From: CAWDMN01 sp963803155
GTDB taxonomy: Bacteria; Acidobacteriota; Terriglobia; Versatilivoradales; Versatilivoraceae
Length of the DNA stretch: 64,000 nucleotides
Direction of reading: 5' to 3'
Assembly: GCA_963803155.1 (NCBI GenBank)
Contig: CAWDMN010000092.1
Span: forward strand, 1 to 64,000
The notes below the pieces were generated by a model. It was not told the origin of the DNA and made no database searches. It saw nothing but the letters and a program-made list of their open reading frames with translations. Below are positions 54,083 through 62,840 of this stretch, piece after piece. Each line of letters opens with the position of its first letter. Position 1 is the stretch's first letter. The position numbers and the translations under genes are program-made.

Positions 54083-56479
54083 ATGAATACTCTGCTTAAC
54101 GACATTCGCTATGCCCTGCGCCTGGCGGCCAAACGGCCCGATTTTACAGCGGCGATTGTCATCATCCTAGCTTTTGGCATCGGCATGATCACCACGGTTT
54201 TCAGCTTGGTCAACGCAATTCTCTTCCACCCTTTCCCTTACAAAGACGCCGAGCGGTTGGTGTTTCTCCTGGAAACCAATCCACGGGCCGGTTATAGCGG
54301 CACTGTCTCCATGGCCAACTTCCTCGATTGGAAGAAACAAGCCCATGCCTTCGAAGACATGGGCTTGATCGCCGGGGATCGTGCCATACTGACGAGTGGA
54401 GCCGAGCCGGAACGGCTTCAGGGAATCCGCATCTCAAGCGAGATGAGCTCACTTCTCGGCATTCTCCCCAAGCTGGGTCGCACCTTTTTGCCGGCAGAGA
54501 ATCTGCCGGGAGCTGATCGGGAAGTGCTGATAAGCCATGGTTTTTGGCAGCGTCGCTTTGGGGCCCGCCCCGACATTCTCGGCCAGCCTTTGACGCTGAA
54601 TGGCCAGCCTCATTGGGTGGTGGGAATATTGCCCGCCCATCTGAAAATGGGATACCTTCTGGGATTTGAGCCAGACTACTGGAAACCCCTCCCCATATCA
54701 GAACAGTTGGAAAAGCGCAGTGATCGGGCGTTTTTAGCGTTGGCCCGCCTGAAGCCGGGAGTGAGCAACGAACAGGCGCAAGCCGGCCTGGCCTTCATTG
54801 CCAGCCAACTGGAAAGACGGCATCCAGAGTCCAACCGGGAGTGGGGAGTCCTGGTGAGTGATCTGCGAGGCAACGTCGATCCGGCAGTCTACCTTTTTAT
54901 CCTCATTGCCATTGCCGCAATCCTGGGGATCGTCTGTGTAAACGTCACCAATCTGCTGTTGGCCCGGGCTTCGGCGCGGGAAAGAGAAATTGCGATCAGG
55001 AGCGCCTTAGGCGCCAACCGAAAACGGCTGGTGATACAGATGTTGACTGAAAGCCTGCTATTGGCCCTGCTGAGCGGAGGTCTGGGCGCCTTTCTTTCCT
55101 TTTGGTCGATCGATTTGATTCAGGTGCTGAGCGCCGGCACAAACCTGGCAATCATGGACGCTCACGTTGATTTGAGAGTCCTTATGGTTGCGCTCTTTGT
55201 TTCCCTGCTGTCGGGCGTGTTGATTGGCCTGGCTCCCGCTTTGCAGTTTACCCGCCTGAATTTGAACCAGAGTTTGAAAGATTCGGGACACAACATATCC
55301 GCGGATACAACTCGAAATCGATTCAAACGCTTCCTGGTAATTTCCGAAGTGTCCCTATCCATGATGTTGCTCGTCGGTGGCGGACTGGGGATGAAAAGCC
55401 TGTATGGTTTGCTGCGGTTGGACCGGGGATTCCAAGCAGAAAAAGTCCTCGTTGCCGGACTTCCCGCGATCCCTCAAAAACAGGAGAATGAAATCCAGCG
55501 AGGCATTTTCTTCCAGAAAGTCGTCAGCCGGCTGGAGAGCCGGCCCGGAATTGAAGCGGTGGCATTAACGAGTGCAATTCCTACCACGGCTCCCATTAGT
55601 CCCTACAGAATCCAGGACCATCATAATGCTTCCTCCGGCGAGGAACTTAAGGCACGCCTTTCGGCGGTCAGCCCGCAATACTTCGGGACTCTTGCCTTCG
55701 CTTTAAAAACGGGCAGATTCTTCTCTGCTAAGGACGTATCCAACTCCCTGCCGGTGGCCATCATCAATGAAGCCTTGGCGCGCAAACAGTTCGAAAGTGA
55801 AAATCCGGTGGGACGACAAATTGAAGTCGGTGGAATCCCGCGGACAATTGTGGGCATTATGGGCAATTCTAGGAATGCGCCCCTGGACCTGATTGCCATA
55901 CCGGAGATCTACGTGCCCAGTTTGCAGTCGCCGCGGAACAACATGGTTCTGGTAATCCGAACCGGCTCCAGCAATCCGCTGAGCCTGGCGGAAGTGGTGA
56001 AGAAGGAAATCGGCGCCATCGACCCCGACCAACTGGTCGATGATGTCGAAACCATGGAAAAAGCCCTCTCTGTCAATATGGGAGTCATCAAAATGGGCAG
56101 CTCGCTTTTGGGCGCTCTTGCCATGGGAGCCTTGCTCTTGACTGCGATTGGAATCTATGGCGTATTGTCTTTCCTGGTATCCCAGCGCACACACGAATTT
56201 GGCATTCGGATGGCTCTAGGCGCTCGCCGAAGAGATGTTTTGGGGCTGGTCCTCAAACAAGGTCTCATCATGGTAACAATAGGAATCGTTCCGGGCCTGC
56301 TCGCTTCGATTGCTCTGGGCCGGCTTTTAGCCAGCCGCATACATGGATTGAGTCCTATTGAACCGATGATTCTGCTTGGCGTCGTGTTTTTATTTTTGGC
56401 GGTTGCGCTGCTGGCCTGCTATCTCCCCGCGCGCCGGGCCACTCGTGTGAACCCACTGGTGGCCTTGAGGTATGAATAG
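54083..56479 (+). CDS. ADOP12: MacB/FtsX-type duplicated permease
   Basis: A 798-residue permease. Start at ATG 54083 follows AGGTGGAG closely; the in-frame GTG at 54074 lies inside that ribosome site. Helix 1 is AAIVIILAFGIGMITTVFSL, unusual in lacking the GANTA signature kept by most others. FtsX domain 1 has LGIVCVNVTNLLLARASA and REIAIRSALGANRKR; domain 2 has TAIGIYGVLSFLVSQ and HEFGIRMALGARRRD. The C-terminus is VNPLVALRYE. It stands alone behind its own sigma-54-type promoter, outside the tandem array. Confidence 0.93.
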   Translation: MNTLLNDIRYALRLAAKRPDFTAAIVIILAFGIGMITTVFSLVNAILFHPFPYKDAERLVFLLETNPRAGYSGTVSMANFLDWKKQAHAFEDMGLIAGDRAILTSGAEPERLQGIRISSEMSSLLGILPKLGRTFLPAENLPGADREVLISHGFWQRRFGARPDILGQPLTLNGQPHWVVGILPAHLKMGYLLGFEPDYWKPLPISEQLEKRSDRAFLALARLKPGVSNEQAQAGLAFIASQLERRHPESNREWGVLVSDLRGNVDPAVYLFILIAIAAILGIVCVNVTNLLLARASAREREIAIRSALGANRKRLVIQMLTESLLLALLSGGLGAFLSFWSIDLIQVLSAGTNLAIMDAHVDLRVLMVALFVSLLSGVLIGLAPALQFTRLNLNQSLKDSGHNISADTTRNRFKRFLVISEVSLSMMLLVGGGLGMKSLYGLLRLDRGFQAEKVLVAGLPAIPQKQENEIQRGIFFQKVVSRLESRPGIEAVALTSAIPTTAPISPYRIQDHHNASSGEELKARLSAVSPQYFGTLAFALKTGRFFSAKDVSNSLPVAIINEALARKQFESENPVGRQIEVGGIPRTIVGIMGNSRNAPLDLIAIPEIYVPSLQSPRNNMVLVIRTGSSNPLSLAEVVKKEIGAIDPDQLVDDVETMEKALSVNMGVIKMGSSLLGALAMGALLLTAIGIYGVLSFLVSQRTHEFGIRMALGARRRDVLGLVLKQGLIMVTIGIVPGLLASIALGRLLASRIHGLSPIEPMILLGVVFLFLAVALLACYLPARRATRVNPLVALRYE

Positions 56480-56838
56480 GGGGAAAACGGGCTCCTAATA
56501 CGTGTATGCTTTAGGCACAGGATTCATACTGGTATTGGATGGCCTGGCAAATGTGCTCTTTTGACCTCTTCTCCATCTTGTCATCACCGATTTACGCTTT
56601 AACGAATGGAGGGTGTTTGATGAGCACAGACGGTGGCATACATATTCGACTTCTTTTTCCCGTAGACCTTTTCATTGTCAAAAATCAAGTCAAATCAGGT
56701 GCTGCTGGGCGTCTTATTAAAGCGGCGGTGGATACAACCACGAGTCGAGAGCAATCCGGAAAATTATAATTGTTCAGCAACAAAAATGATTTGATAATCG
56801 CGCAGACCGTTTGGCCAGGACTACCACGCGAGGAGAGC
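56480..56838. other. Intergenic region before the VWFA-like gene
   Basis: A possible 49-codon frame starts at 56620 with GGAGGG upstream (MSTDGGIHIRLLFPVD) but has no known relatives that I recognise. Otherwise nothing is supported. Confidence 0.25.
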
Positions 56839-58662
56839 ATGCAAAATCCATGTCTTCGTCATCGCTTGAGATTGTGCGGATTTTTGCTGGGAAGTCTGGC
56901 AGTCGCCACTGCCCTGGGATACTCGCAATCGAAGGCAAAAGAGCAAATTCAGCCAGCCCCCAGTGGAACACTTCGGATCCAAGTGGAGTATGTGCCGGTT
57001 AATGTCATTGCGTTGGACCGGCAGGGACAACCGGTGCTGGATCTGAAGAAAGAGGATTTTGAAATTTTTGAAGACGACATTGTGCAAGAGATCCGCCATT
57101 TTTCGCAGGAGACCCTCGTTCCCGAGACGGCCCTCCCGCCCAAGCGCAGTCTGCGCGCAGTTCCAACACTTCATCTGGCGCCACAGGAACGGCGCACATT
57201 TTTGATCATGCTGGGCCGAGGCAAACTGGATCGCCCGTTCCACAACATCGACGCGCTGATTCGCTTCGTGCAAAAGGGGCTGTTGCCTCAGGATCAAGTC
57301 GCGCTCATGGCTTACAATCGAGCCACGGATTTTACCACCGATCATGCCCGGATTGTGGCCGGCTTGACGCGCTACAAGGAGCAACACGAAAAGATTGAAA
57401 CCCGCCTGGATTTGTACTATAGCGGGCTGGCGGCCATCTTTGCCCCCAAGAAGATTCCCGAAGATATTCAAACCCCGATCAACTCCATTTTCCCGGTTTT
57501 GGGCGCGGCGGATAGCCGCCAGCTTGGGGGTACGGCCATGGCCGCGGGATCTGAGGCAGCTGCCCAGGCCAATCGGAACAGCCTCGACTTGCTGGAAAAA
57601 GAGATGAACAGCATGAGAGGACTTTCCCTTCCCCAAGGCGCCAGGGCCGATCCGAATGAGGCAGAACTCAACACCGATCTTCCCTTCGATGAATTTGCCT
57701 CTACTCGGGAGGTGACCCGGCAGGACCTCGACAACCTGTTCTCAGCCATTCGGTACCTGCGTTATTTGGAGGGGGAAAAGCATATTCTCTTCTTCAGCGA
57801 GAATGGACTTTTCCTCCCACGCCTCTACGACCAGAAAAGCCTGGCTGCCATGGCTGACGATGCCCGAGTAGTGATCGATACTTTTCAAACCGGCGGCGTG
57901 GCCATTCAACTAACCAGCGGCTATTCGGCTTCCATGAGCGGAGACGAATTTCATGCGGCGGGTCTGCAAGGATACCGAGGCCCCATGAATCGGGATTACC
58001 TGTTCTCCCTTTCACATCTTTCCCGGCTTTCAGATCTGACGGGCGGCCAGTCTTCCGTCCATGGTGATATTTCCCAGGCCCTGGATCAGATCAACCGTGC
58101 CACCCGAGTCCAATATTTGCTCGGGTACTATCCCAAGAATCTGGATTGGAATGGAAATTTCCGCCGCATAGCCCTGCGGGTCAAGAATCGCAATCTCCGG
58201 CTATTTTATCGGCGCGGCTACTATGGCTATGAGGCTCCACATGCTTATGACCGCGAGTCTTTCCTCGCTTACAGCCGGATTACTTCTACCGCTACTTATG
58301 AATTGGATTTGCCCGACATCTCCTTCAAGGGTACTTTTGTAAAAGGCAATCAGAACAACCAGTCCGCTCTGAACGTCACACTCTCAATCAACGCGGCAGG
58401 CATTCCGTTTCGGCAACTTGAAGGCCTCTATCATGGCAAGTTGGAGATTGCCATTTTCCCGGCAGACAATAAAGGGAAGATGATGGGCGATCCTGTCTGG
58501 AACATATTGACGATGGATCTGCGCGAAAGCACCTACCAGCGCGTCCAGAAAGAAGGGATTCCTTACTCTGCGGTGGTGCCGCTCTACGATCCCAAGCAGT
58601 CGATGAAGGTAGTAATTTACAACTATGACGCCGACAAACTGGGCAGCTGCTGGTTGAAATGA
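56839..58662 (+). CDS. VWFA-related Acidobacteria-type exported protein
   Basis: A 607-residue protein. Start at ATG 56839 follows GAGGAGAG; the 23 earlier codons of the frame are dropped. The signal peptide is at about 8-28 (LCGFLLGSLAVATALGYS). The conserved N-terminal strand block VEYVPVNVIALDRQG, then LDLKKEDFEIFEDD and IRHFSQE, is typical of VWFA-related proteins of Acidobacteria. The following domain (about 115-420) has the VWA layout, but the metal site DxSxS is absent: the strand reads RTFLIMLGRGKLDRP. Near the end of the domain RATRVQYLLGYYP and RIALRVKNRNLRLFYRRGYYG are family hallmarks. The tail (420-607) is beta-rich. Likely extracytoplasmic binding protein; partner unknown. Confidence 0.87.
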   Translation: MQNPCLRHRLRLCGFLLGSLAVATALGYSQSKAKEQIQPAPSGTLRIQVEYVPVNVIALDRQGQPVLDLKKEDFEIFEDDIVQEIRHFSQETLVPETALPPKRSLRAVPTLHLAPQERRTFLIMLGRGKLDRPFHNIDALIRFVQKGLLPQDQVALMAYNRATDFTTDHARIVAGLTRYKEQHEKIETRLDLYYSGLAAIFAPKKIPEDIQTPINSIFPVLGAADSRQLGGTAMAAGSEAAAQANRNSLDLLEKEMNSMRGLSLPQGARADPNEAELNTDLPFDEFASTREVTRQDLDNLFSAIRYLRYLEGEKHILFFSENGLFLPRLYDQKSLAAMADDARVVIDTFQTGGVAIQLTSGYSASMSGDEFHAAGLQGYRGPMNRDYLFSLSHLSRLSDLTGGQSSVHGDISQALDQINRATRVQYLLGYYPKNLDWNGNFRRIALRVKNRNLRLFYRRGYYGYEAPHAYDRESFLAYSRITSTATYELDLPDISFKGTFVKGNQNNQSALNVTLSINAAGIPFRQLEGLYHGKLEIAIFPADNKGKMMGDPVWNILTMDLRESTYQRVQKEGIPYSAVVPLYDPKQSMKVVIYNYDADKLGSCWLK

Positions 58663-58663
58663 A

Positions 58664-58780
58664 TTTGAGGACGATTAGAATGGAATGATGGAGGCGGCCC
58701 GCCTTCAGGCCGTCCGAGCGCTTGGCAAACTCAGACGGGGTGGGGGCACCCCGCCTCCATCTGCACGATTTTCTCAGGTG
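58664..58780 (+). repeat. Dispersed hairpin repeat family R1, copy 2
   Basis: The core 58687-58761 begins GATGGAGGCGGCCCGC and ends CACCCCGCCTCCATC with CTTGGCAAACTCAGACGGGG inside, matching the copy at 3394-3470. It lies just after the VWFA-like gene and could act as a terminator hairpin. Confidence 0.75.
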
Positions 58781-58880
58781 CCACTCACGCCAGCGTGGCT
58801 GGCTCAACAAGAAGATGAAAACAAGGTGCACCGGTGACGGTGGTCACTCGTGCCCGCTCCACCTTTGCCTAACTTGGATT
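58779..58880 (+). repeat. Dispersed repeat family R2, copy 2
   Basis: The segment contains CAACAAGAAGATGAAAAC and AAGGTG, then TGACGGTGGTCACTCGTGCC and CGCTCCACCTTTGCC, as in 3161-3325 but without most of the palindromic core. R1 and R2 are adjacent here as they are at 3.2-3.5 kb, in the opposite order. Confidence 0.6.
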
Positions 58881-58989
58881 TTTCTTTAGGAGAACTCAGA
58901 TGCCCTGGATCTCGTCTCGGCGGGATTCCGAACGAGGATGGGGATGTTGATTGATTGTTTATGAGACGGATTATTAAAGGAGCCATTGC

Positions 58990-61401
58990 GTGGACAGCTT
59001 TTTTCAGGATTTTCGTTTTGCGCTGCGGATGATCTATCGAAATCCCGTGATTTCCGCGGTTCTCATCTTTACCCTGGCTCTGGGGATCGGCGCCAATACT
59101 GCCATCTTCAGCGAGGTAAATGCCTTATTGCTGCGTCCGCTCCCTTTTCCCGAGCCGGACCGCTTGGTTACGATTCGTCTCGACTTGGAGTCTCGGAACG
59201 TCCAAAATGCCTCCGCAGCCTACTCGGATATCGCCGAGTGGAGGCAGCGGAGCCATTCCTTCGAAGCCATGGCCGCCTATTCCTGGGGTTCGATAAATCT
59301 GATCACTCGAGGGAATGCGGAACGTGTGACCCGCTGGAAAGTGAACGCCGAATTTTTCCCGATTTTTGGCGTGAAAATGGCGTGGGGCCGCGGTTTTCTT
59401 GCACATGAGGATCAGCCTGGCGCGGAACGTGTTGTCATTTTAAGTCACAGTCTTTGGCGGCGGCAATTTGGCGCGGACAAAGAGCTATTGGGAAAAAGCA
59501 TCAACATTGAAGGAAATCTGCACACCGTGGTGGGGATACTGCCTTCCGGATTCAAAGTGACGGAAGATGATGTAGATTTGTATTCCCCCATAGCCCTTAG
59601 CAGCGCCCACGATCCAAGAAATGAAGAGTGGTCCTATATGGCCTTTGCCCGATTGAAATCGGGCATTCCTATTCACCAGGCCCAAGGAGAACTAGACACC
59701 ATCCAGCAACGTTTGGAAAAGGATAACCGGCGCGAGATCACGGGATTTCGGGCTCATATTTGGGGTTTACGCGATTTCATGGCGCGGGAAGTTCGGCTCA
59801 GTCTGCTGGTCTTGCTTGCCGCCGTGGCCTTGGTGCTGCTGATTGCTTGTGCCAATGTTGCTATTTTATTGCTCGCCCGCGCCGGCGCGCGACAGCAGGA
59901 ATTCGCCATTCGGACGGCGATGGGCGCGACCCGATGGCTGCTTCTCCGGCAACTCCTCTGTGAAAGCACTCTGTTGGCCCTGCTGGGCGGCAGTTTGGGA
60001 TTGTTGCTGGCTCATTGGGGGATTGGCATTATCTCCGCTTTAAAAACCGAGAGACTTTCCATGTTGAATCAAGGACGATTGGACCTCCCCGTTCTTGGAT
60101 TCACCTTGTTGATTTCCTTGCTGACCGGCCTGATATTCGGCATAGCTCCGGCCTTGATAGCCTCAAAGACCAATGTTCAACAAACGCTGAAGGAAGGAGG
60201 CAGGAGTTCCACGGAGGGGTTGACCCGGAACCGGGTACGCGGCTTATTAGTCATTGCCGAAGTGGCTCTTGCACTGCTGCTCATGATTGGCGCATCCCTC
60301 ATGATTCGCAGCCTGCTAAATCTTCAGCAGGTCAATCCGGGATTCAATCCCTCCAATGTCCTTACCGCATCAATTGCTCTGCCCGGTTTCAAGTATTCAA
60401 AACCTGAACAGCAAATTGCCTTTTATCGGCAATTGGAAGAACGGTTACAAACTATGCCGGGCATCGCCACCGCCGGCCTGACGAGTTTGCTCCCCCTTAG
60501 CGGCAGCAATCAGGGAGAGGGACTAGTAGTGGAAGGTCATCCCATTTCCAGCCCTTCTGACGTCCCCATTCTCTGGTACCGGATTGTGAATCCGCGCTAT
60601 TTCCAAGCCCTGCAGATCCCGTTGCGAAAGGGGCGTTTTTTTTCCGAGCAGGATGCTCAAGGAGCGCCAGCAGTCCTCCTCATCAATGAGGCATTGGCCC
60701 GGAGGTACTGGCCCAACCAGAATCCCATCGGCAAGCGGATTGGGAATGGACGCCCAGACGGTTGGATGAGCGTGACAGGGGTTGTCGGGGACATCCACCA
60801 CATGAACCTGGCTGCCCCTCCGGATCCCGAGATTTACTTCCCCTTTGCCCAGCGTCCGCAAACCGACATGAAATTAACCATTCGCACATCTTCCGATCCG
60901 ATGCATTTTGTTCCCTTGTTGCGCCAAGCCATCCTGGAATTGGATCGCGAACAGCCCATTTCCGGCATTGCCAGTTTAGAGCAGGCTCGGTCTGATTCCC
61001 TTGCCACCAATCGATTCTCCGCCATGCTGTTGGGCATTTTTGCGGCGGTGGCCTTGCTGCTGGCAACTCTCGGAATCTATGGTGTTATCTCCTTTTCGGT
61101 CGAACAGCGCCGGCACGACATCGGCATCCGGATGGCGCTGGGTGCCCGCTGCAGCGATGTGCTTCGCACGGTGGTATTCCAGGGGACTCTGCTGGCGGCA
61201 ATTGGAATTGGATTGGGATTGATGGCGGCCTATGCGCTGACTCGAGTCCTGAGCACTCTGCTCTATGGCGTGAAGGCTACCGATCCCCTGGTCTTCCTGG
61301 GGGTGCCTCTGCTGTTTGCCTCCATCGCGGCTTGGGCAAGTTTCCTTCCGGCTCGACGCGCCGCTTCGGTGGATCCAATGGTGGCGTTGCGGCATGAGTA
61401 G
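58990..61401 (+). CDS. ADOP13: MacB/FtsX-type duplicated permease
   Basis: An 803-residue permease starting with GTG at 58990, nine bases after AAAGGAG. Helix 1 is AVLIFTLALGIGANTAIFSE. FtsX domain 1 has LLIACANVAILLLARAGA and QEFAIRTAMGATRW; domain 2 has ATLGIYGVISFSVEQ and HDIGIRMALGARCSD. The C-terminus is VDPMVALRHE. No sigma-54-type site or heptads lie in front of it; the upstream spacer is made of repeats R1 and R2. It is convergent with the retropepsin-like gene at 61635, with an R1 hairpin between them. Confidence 0.94.
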   Translation: MDSFFQDFRFALRMIYRNPVISAVLIFTLALGIGANTAIFSEVNALLLRPLPFPEPDRLVTIRLDLESRNVQNASAAYSDIAEWRQRSHSFEAMAAYSWGSINLITRGNAERVTRWKVNAEFFPIFGVKMAWGRGFLAHEDQPGAERVVILSHSLWRRQFGADKELLGKSINIEGNLHTVVGILPSGFKVTEDDVDLYSPIALSSAHDPRNEEWSYMAFARLKSGIPIHQAQGELDTIQQRLEKDNRREITGFRAHIWGLRDFMAREVRLSLLVLLAAVALVLLIACANVAILLLARAGARQQEFAIRTAMGATRWLLLRQLLCESTLLALLGGSLGLLLAHWGIGIISALKTERLSMLNQGRLDLPVLGFTLLISLLTGLIFGIAPALIASKTNVQQTLKEGGRSSTEGLTRNRVRGLLVIAEVALALLLMIGASLMIRSLLNLQQVNPGFNPSNVLTASIALPGFKYSKPEQQIAFYRQLEERLQTMPGIATAGLTSLLPLSGSNQGEGLVVEGHPISSPSDVPILWYRIVNPRYFQALQIPLRKGRFFSEQDAQGAPAVLLINEALARRYWPNQNPIGKRIGNGRPDGWMSVTGVVGDIHHMNLAAPPDPEIYFPFAQRPQTDMKLTIRTSSDPMHFVPLLRQAILELDREQPISGIASLEQARSDSLATNRFSAMLLGIFAAVALLLATLGIYGVISFSVEQRRHDIGIRMALGARCSDVLRTVVFQGTLLAAIGIGLGLMAAYALTRVLSTLLYGVKATDPLVFLGVPLLFASIAAWASFLPARRAASVDPMVALRHE

Positions 61402-61474
61402 GGTCCATCTTCTCTTTTGCAGAGGCTTTGAACTCATCTAGCACACTGTCGCACTCCTGCAAATCCTGCGCGGG

Positions 61475-61607
61475 TCACTCCTGAAAAAATAGCGTGGATG
61501 GAGGCGGGGTGCCCCCACCCCGTCTGAGTTTGCCAAGCTTGCTGAGACGGCCTGAGGGCAGGCCGCCTCCATTATCCCCTTTTCATTGTCTTGTTGTGCC
61601 AGCTGAG
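61475..61607 (-). repeat. Dispersed hairpin repeat family R1, copy 3 (reverse orientation)
   Basis: The core 61497-61572 is the reverse complement of the copy at 3394-3470, including GGCCTGAGGGCAGGCC, and both flanks match that copy. It lies between two convergent genes, where a bidirectional hairpin could end both transcripts. Confidence 0.75.
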
Positions 61608-61634
61608 CGGCATGCTCGATTCCCCAATGCTCTT

Positions 61635-62552
61635 TTATTCCAGAATCAACTTGCCATGCGGAGCATCGAAGATTACTTTGAAGCGCTCAAAGAAACCACT
61701 GCCGATGTTTCCCAGAGCATACGCTCCCGGGTTATCTTTGATTTCGATGAATCTCACCTTCGGGTTGGGGATAGACACGTCGCCAGTCCGGAATTCCTCC
61801 AGCGTCCCCTCCATGGTTGGCTTGGTCCCCCCGAAGGAGGTTTGCACATTTGGGTTGAGGTTTGTCGCCTCTTTTTGCAGTTCCAACCCCTTATTCCACA
61901 AAACAAGATCACCGCCGGTTGCGGCCGTATCCAATGAGAAGTTTCCCTCTACAGTTTTCCGGCCAATAGCCGGAAGGATTCTGCCTCTTACCAGCAGATC
62001 CGACGGAGTGACCTCAAGGGAAACCACTCTGCCTGTTCCCGAGTAAGAGAACGATTCGGCCTGGTGTATGCGGAGTTCGCTCTTGGGATAATTGACCTCC
62101 ACCACGTACTTCCGCAGGAATGAGCCCCCGATGATGACTTTCACCGGGTGCTGGATCCGCTTAGACAGGAACTCCTGGGAATAGACTACGGTAACGGGCT
62201 CAGTGACATCTGCCCCGCCGATTTGATAGGTGACATCCATGGCAATGCGCACGGTCTGTGGGCGAGCGGTGTTCACACCTGAATTCAGCGCCTCTCGTGA
62301 AATGTCCAAGCCTAGTTCATTCGCCTTCTCCAGATCAAGGGCAGCACGACTGGCTGCCGAGTCCAATACAAACTCAACCGGCTTACCGTTTACCAGCCCG
62401 TCGACAAAGATCAGACCAGAGTGGGAAGTGAAAGGTACAACGGCAAGCGGAGCGCCGGCCTCAGCGGCAGTTGCGGCCAGGGAAAAGTGGAGGCCAAATA
62501 GCATTATGGCCCAAAATGCCCAGGGGATGAAGAAAGATTGCGATTTTCTCAT
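61635..62552 (-). CDS. Retropepsin-like protein with altered active-site motifs, exported
   Basis: A 305-residue protein. Start taken at ATG 62552 with AGGAG nine bases upstream; the longer frame to 62609 has no ribosome site. The signal peptide is at about 8-30 (WAFWAIMLFGLHFSLAATAA). Two retropepsin-like halves are visible: half 1 has NGKPVEFVLDSAASRAALD, half 2 has GNFSLDTAATGGDLVLW, and GNIGSGFFERFKVIFD near the end is the strand that closes the fold. In both halves the third residue of the D-T/S-G triad is Ala (DSA, DTA), where the protease of this type at 21824 has DTG in its first half. Catalysis is therefore doubtful although both Asp residues remain. Confidence 0.82.
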   Translation of the reverse strand: MRKSQSFFIPWAFWAIMLFGLHFSLAATAAEAGAPLAVVPFTSHSGLIFVDGLVNGKPVEFVLDSAASRAALDLEKANELGLDISREALNSGVNTARPQTVRIAMDVTYQIGGADVTEPVTVVYSQEFLSKRIQHPVKVIIGGSFLRKYVVEVNYPKSELRIHQAESFSYSGTGRVVSLEVTPSDLLVRGRILPAIGRKTVEGNFSLDTAATGGDLVLWNKGLELQKEATNLNPNVQTSFGGTKPTMEGTLEEFRTGDVSIPNPKVRFIEIKDNPGAYALGNIGSGFFERFKVIFDAPHGKLILE

Positions 62553-62758
62553 GTTGGTAAGACTCCTATTTGGACCACAAATGCGAGCAAAATCAAAAGT
62601 CATCTTCAATTCACAATCCTTCCCTAAGTAACATCATCCCGCGATTTCGTTCAATTTTTTCGAGGGCAAGAAGAAGGCCGGCAAAAGCGGCACATCCTGT
62701 GGGGCGGTCCGCCGGGGGGCGGATCGTCGATTCTGTCAACCGCCGGGGCTGCTTCCCC

Positions 62759-62778
62759 AGCGTTTTATAAAAAACGCT
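62759..62778 (-). terminator. Hairpin downstream of the alpha/beta hydrolase gene
   Basis: AGCGTTTTATAAAAAACGCT is a self-complementary AT-rich stem about 65 bases after the minus-strand stop at 62841. A weak terminator candidate. Confidence 0.35.
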
Positions 62779-62840
62779 CTACAAGAAAGGCCATTCCTCG
62801 CGGCTCATAATTATGTCTTTATAAAAGGACTCTATTAAGC

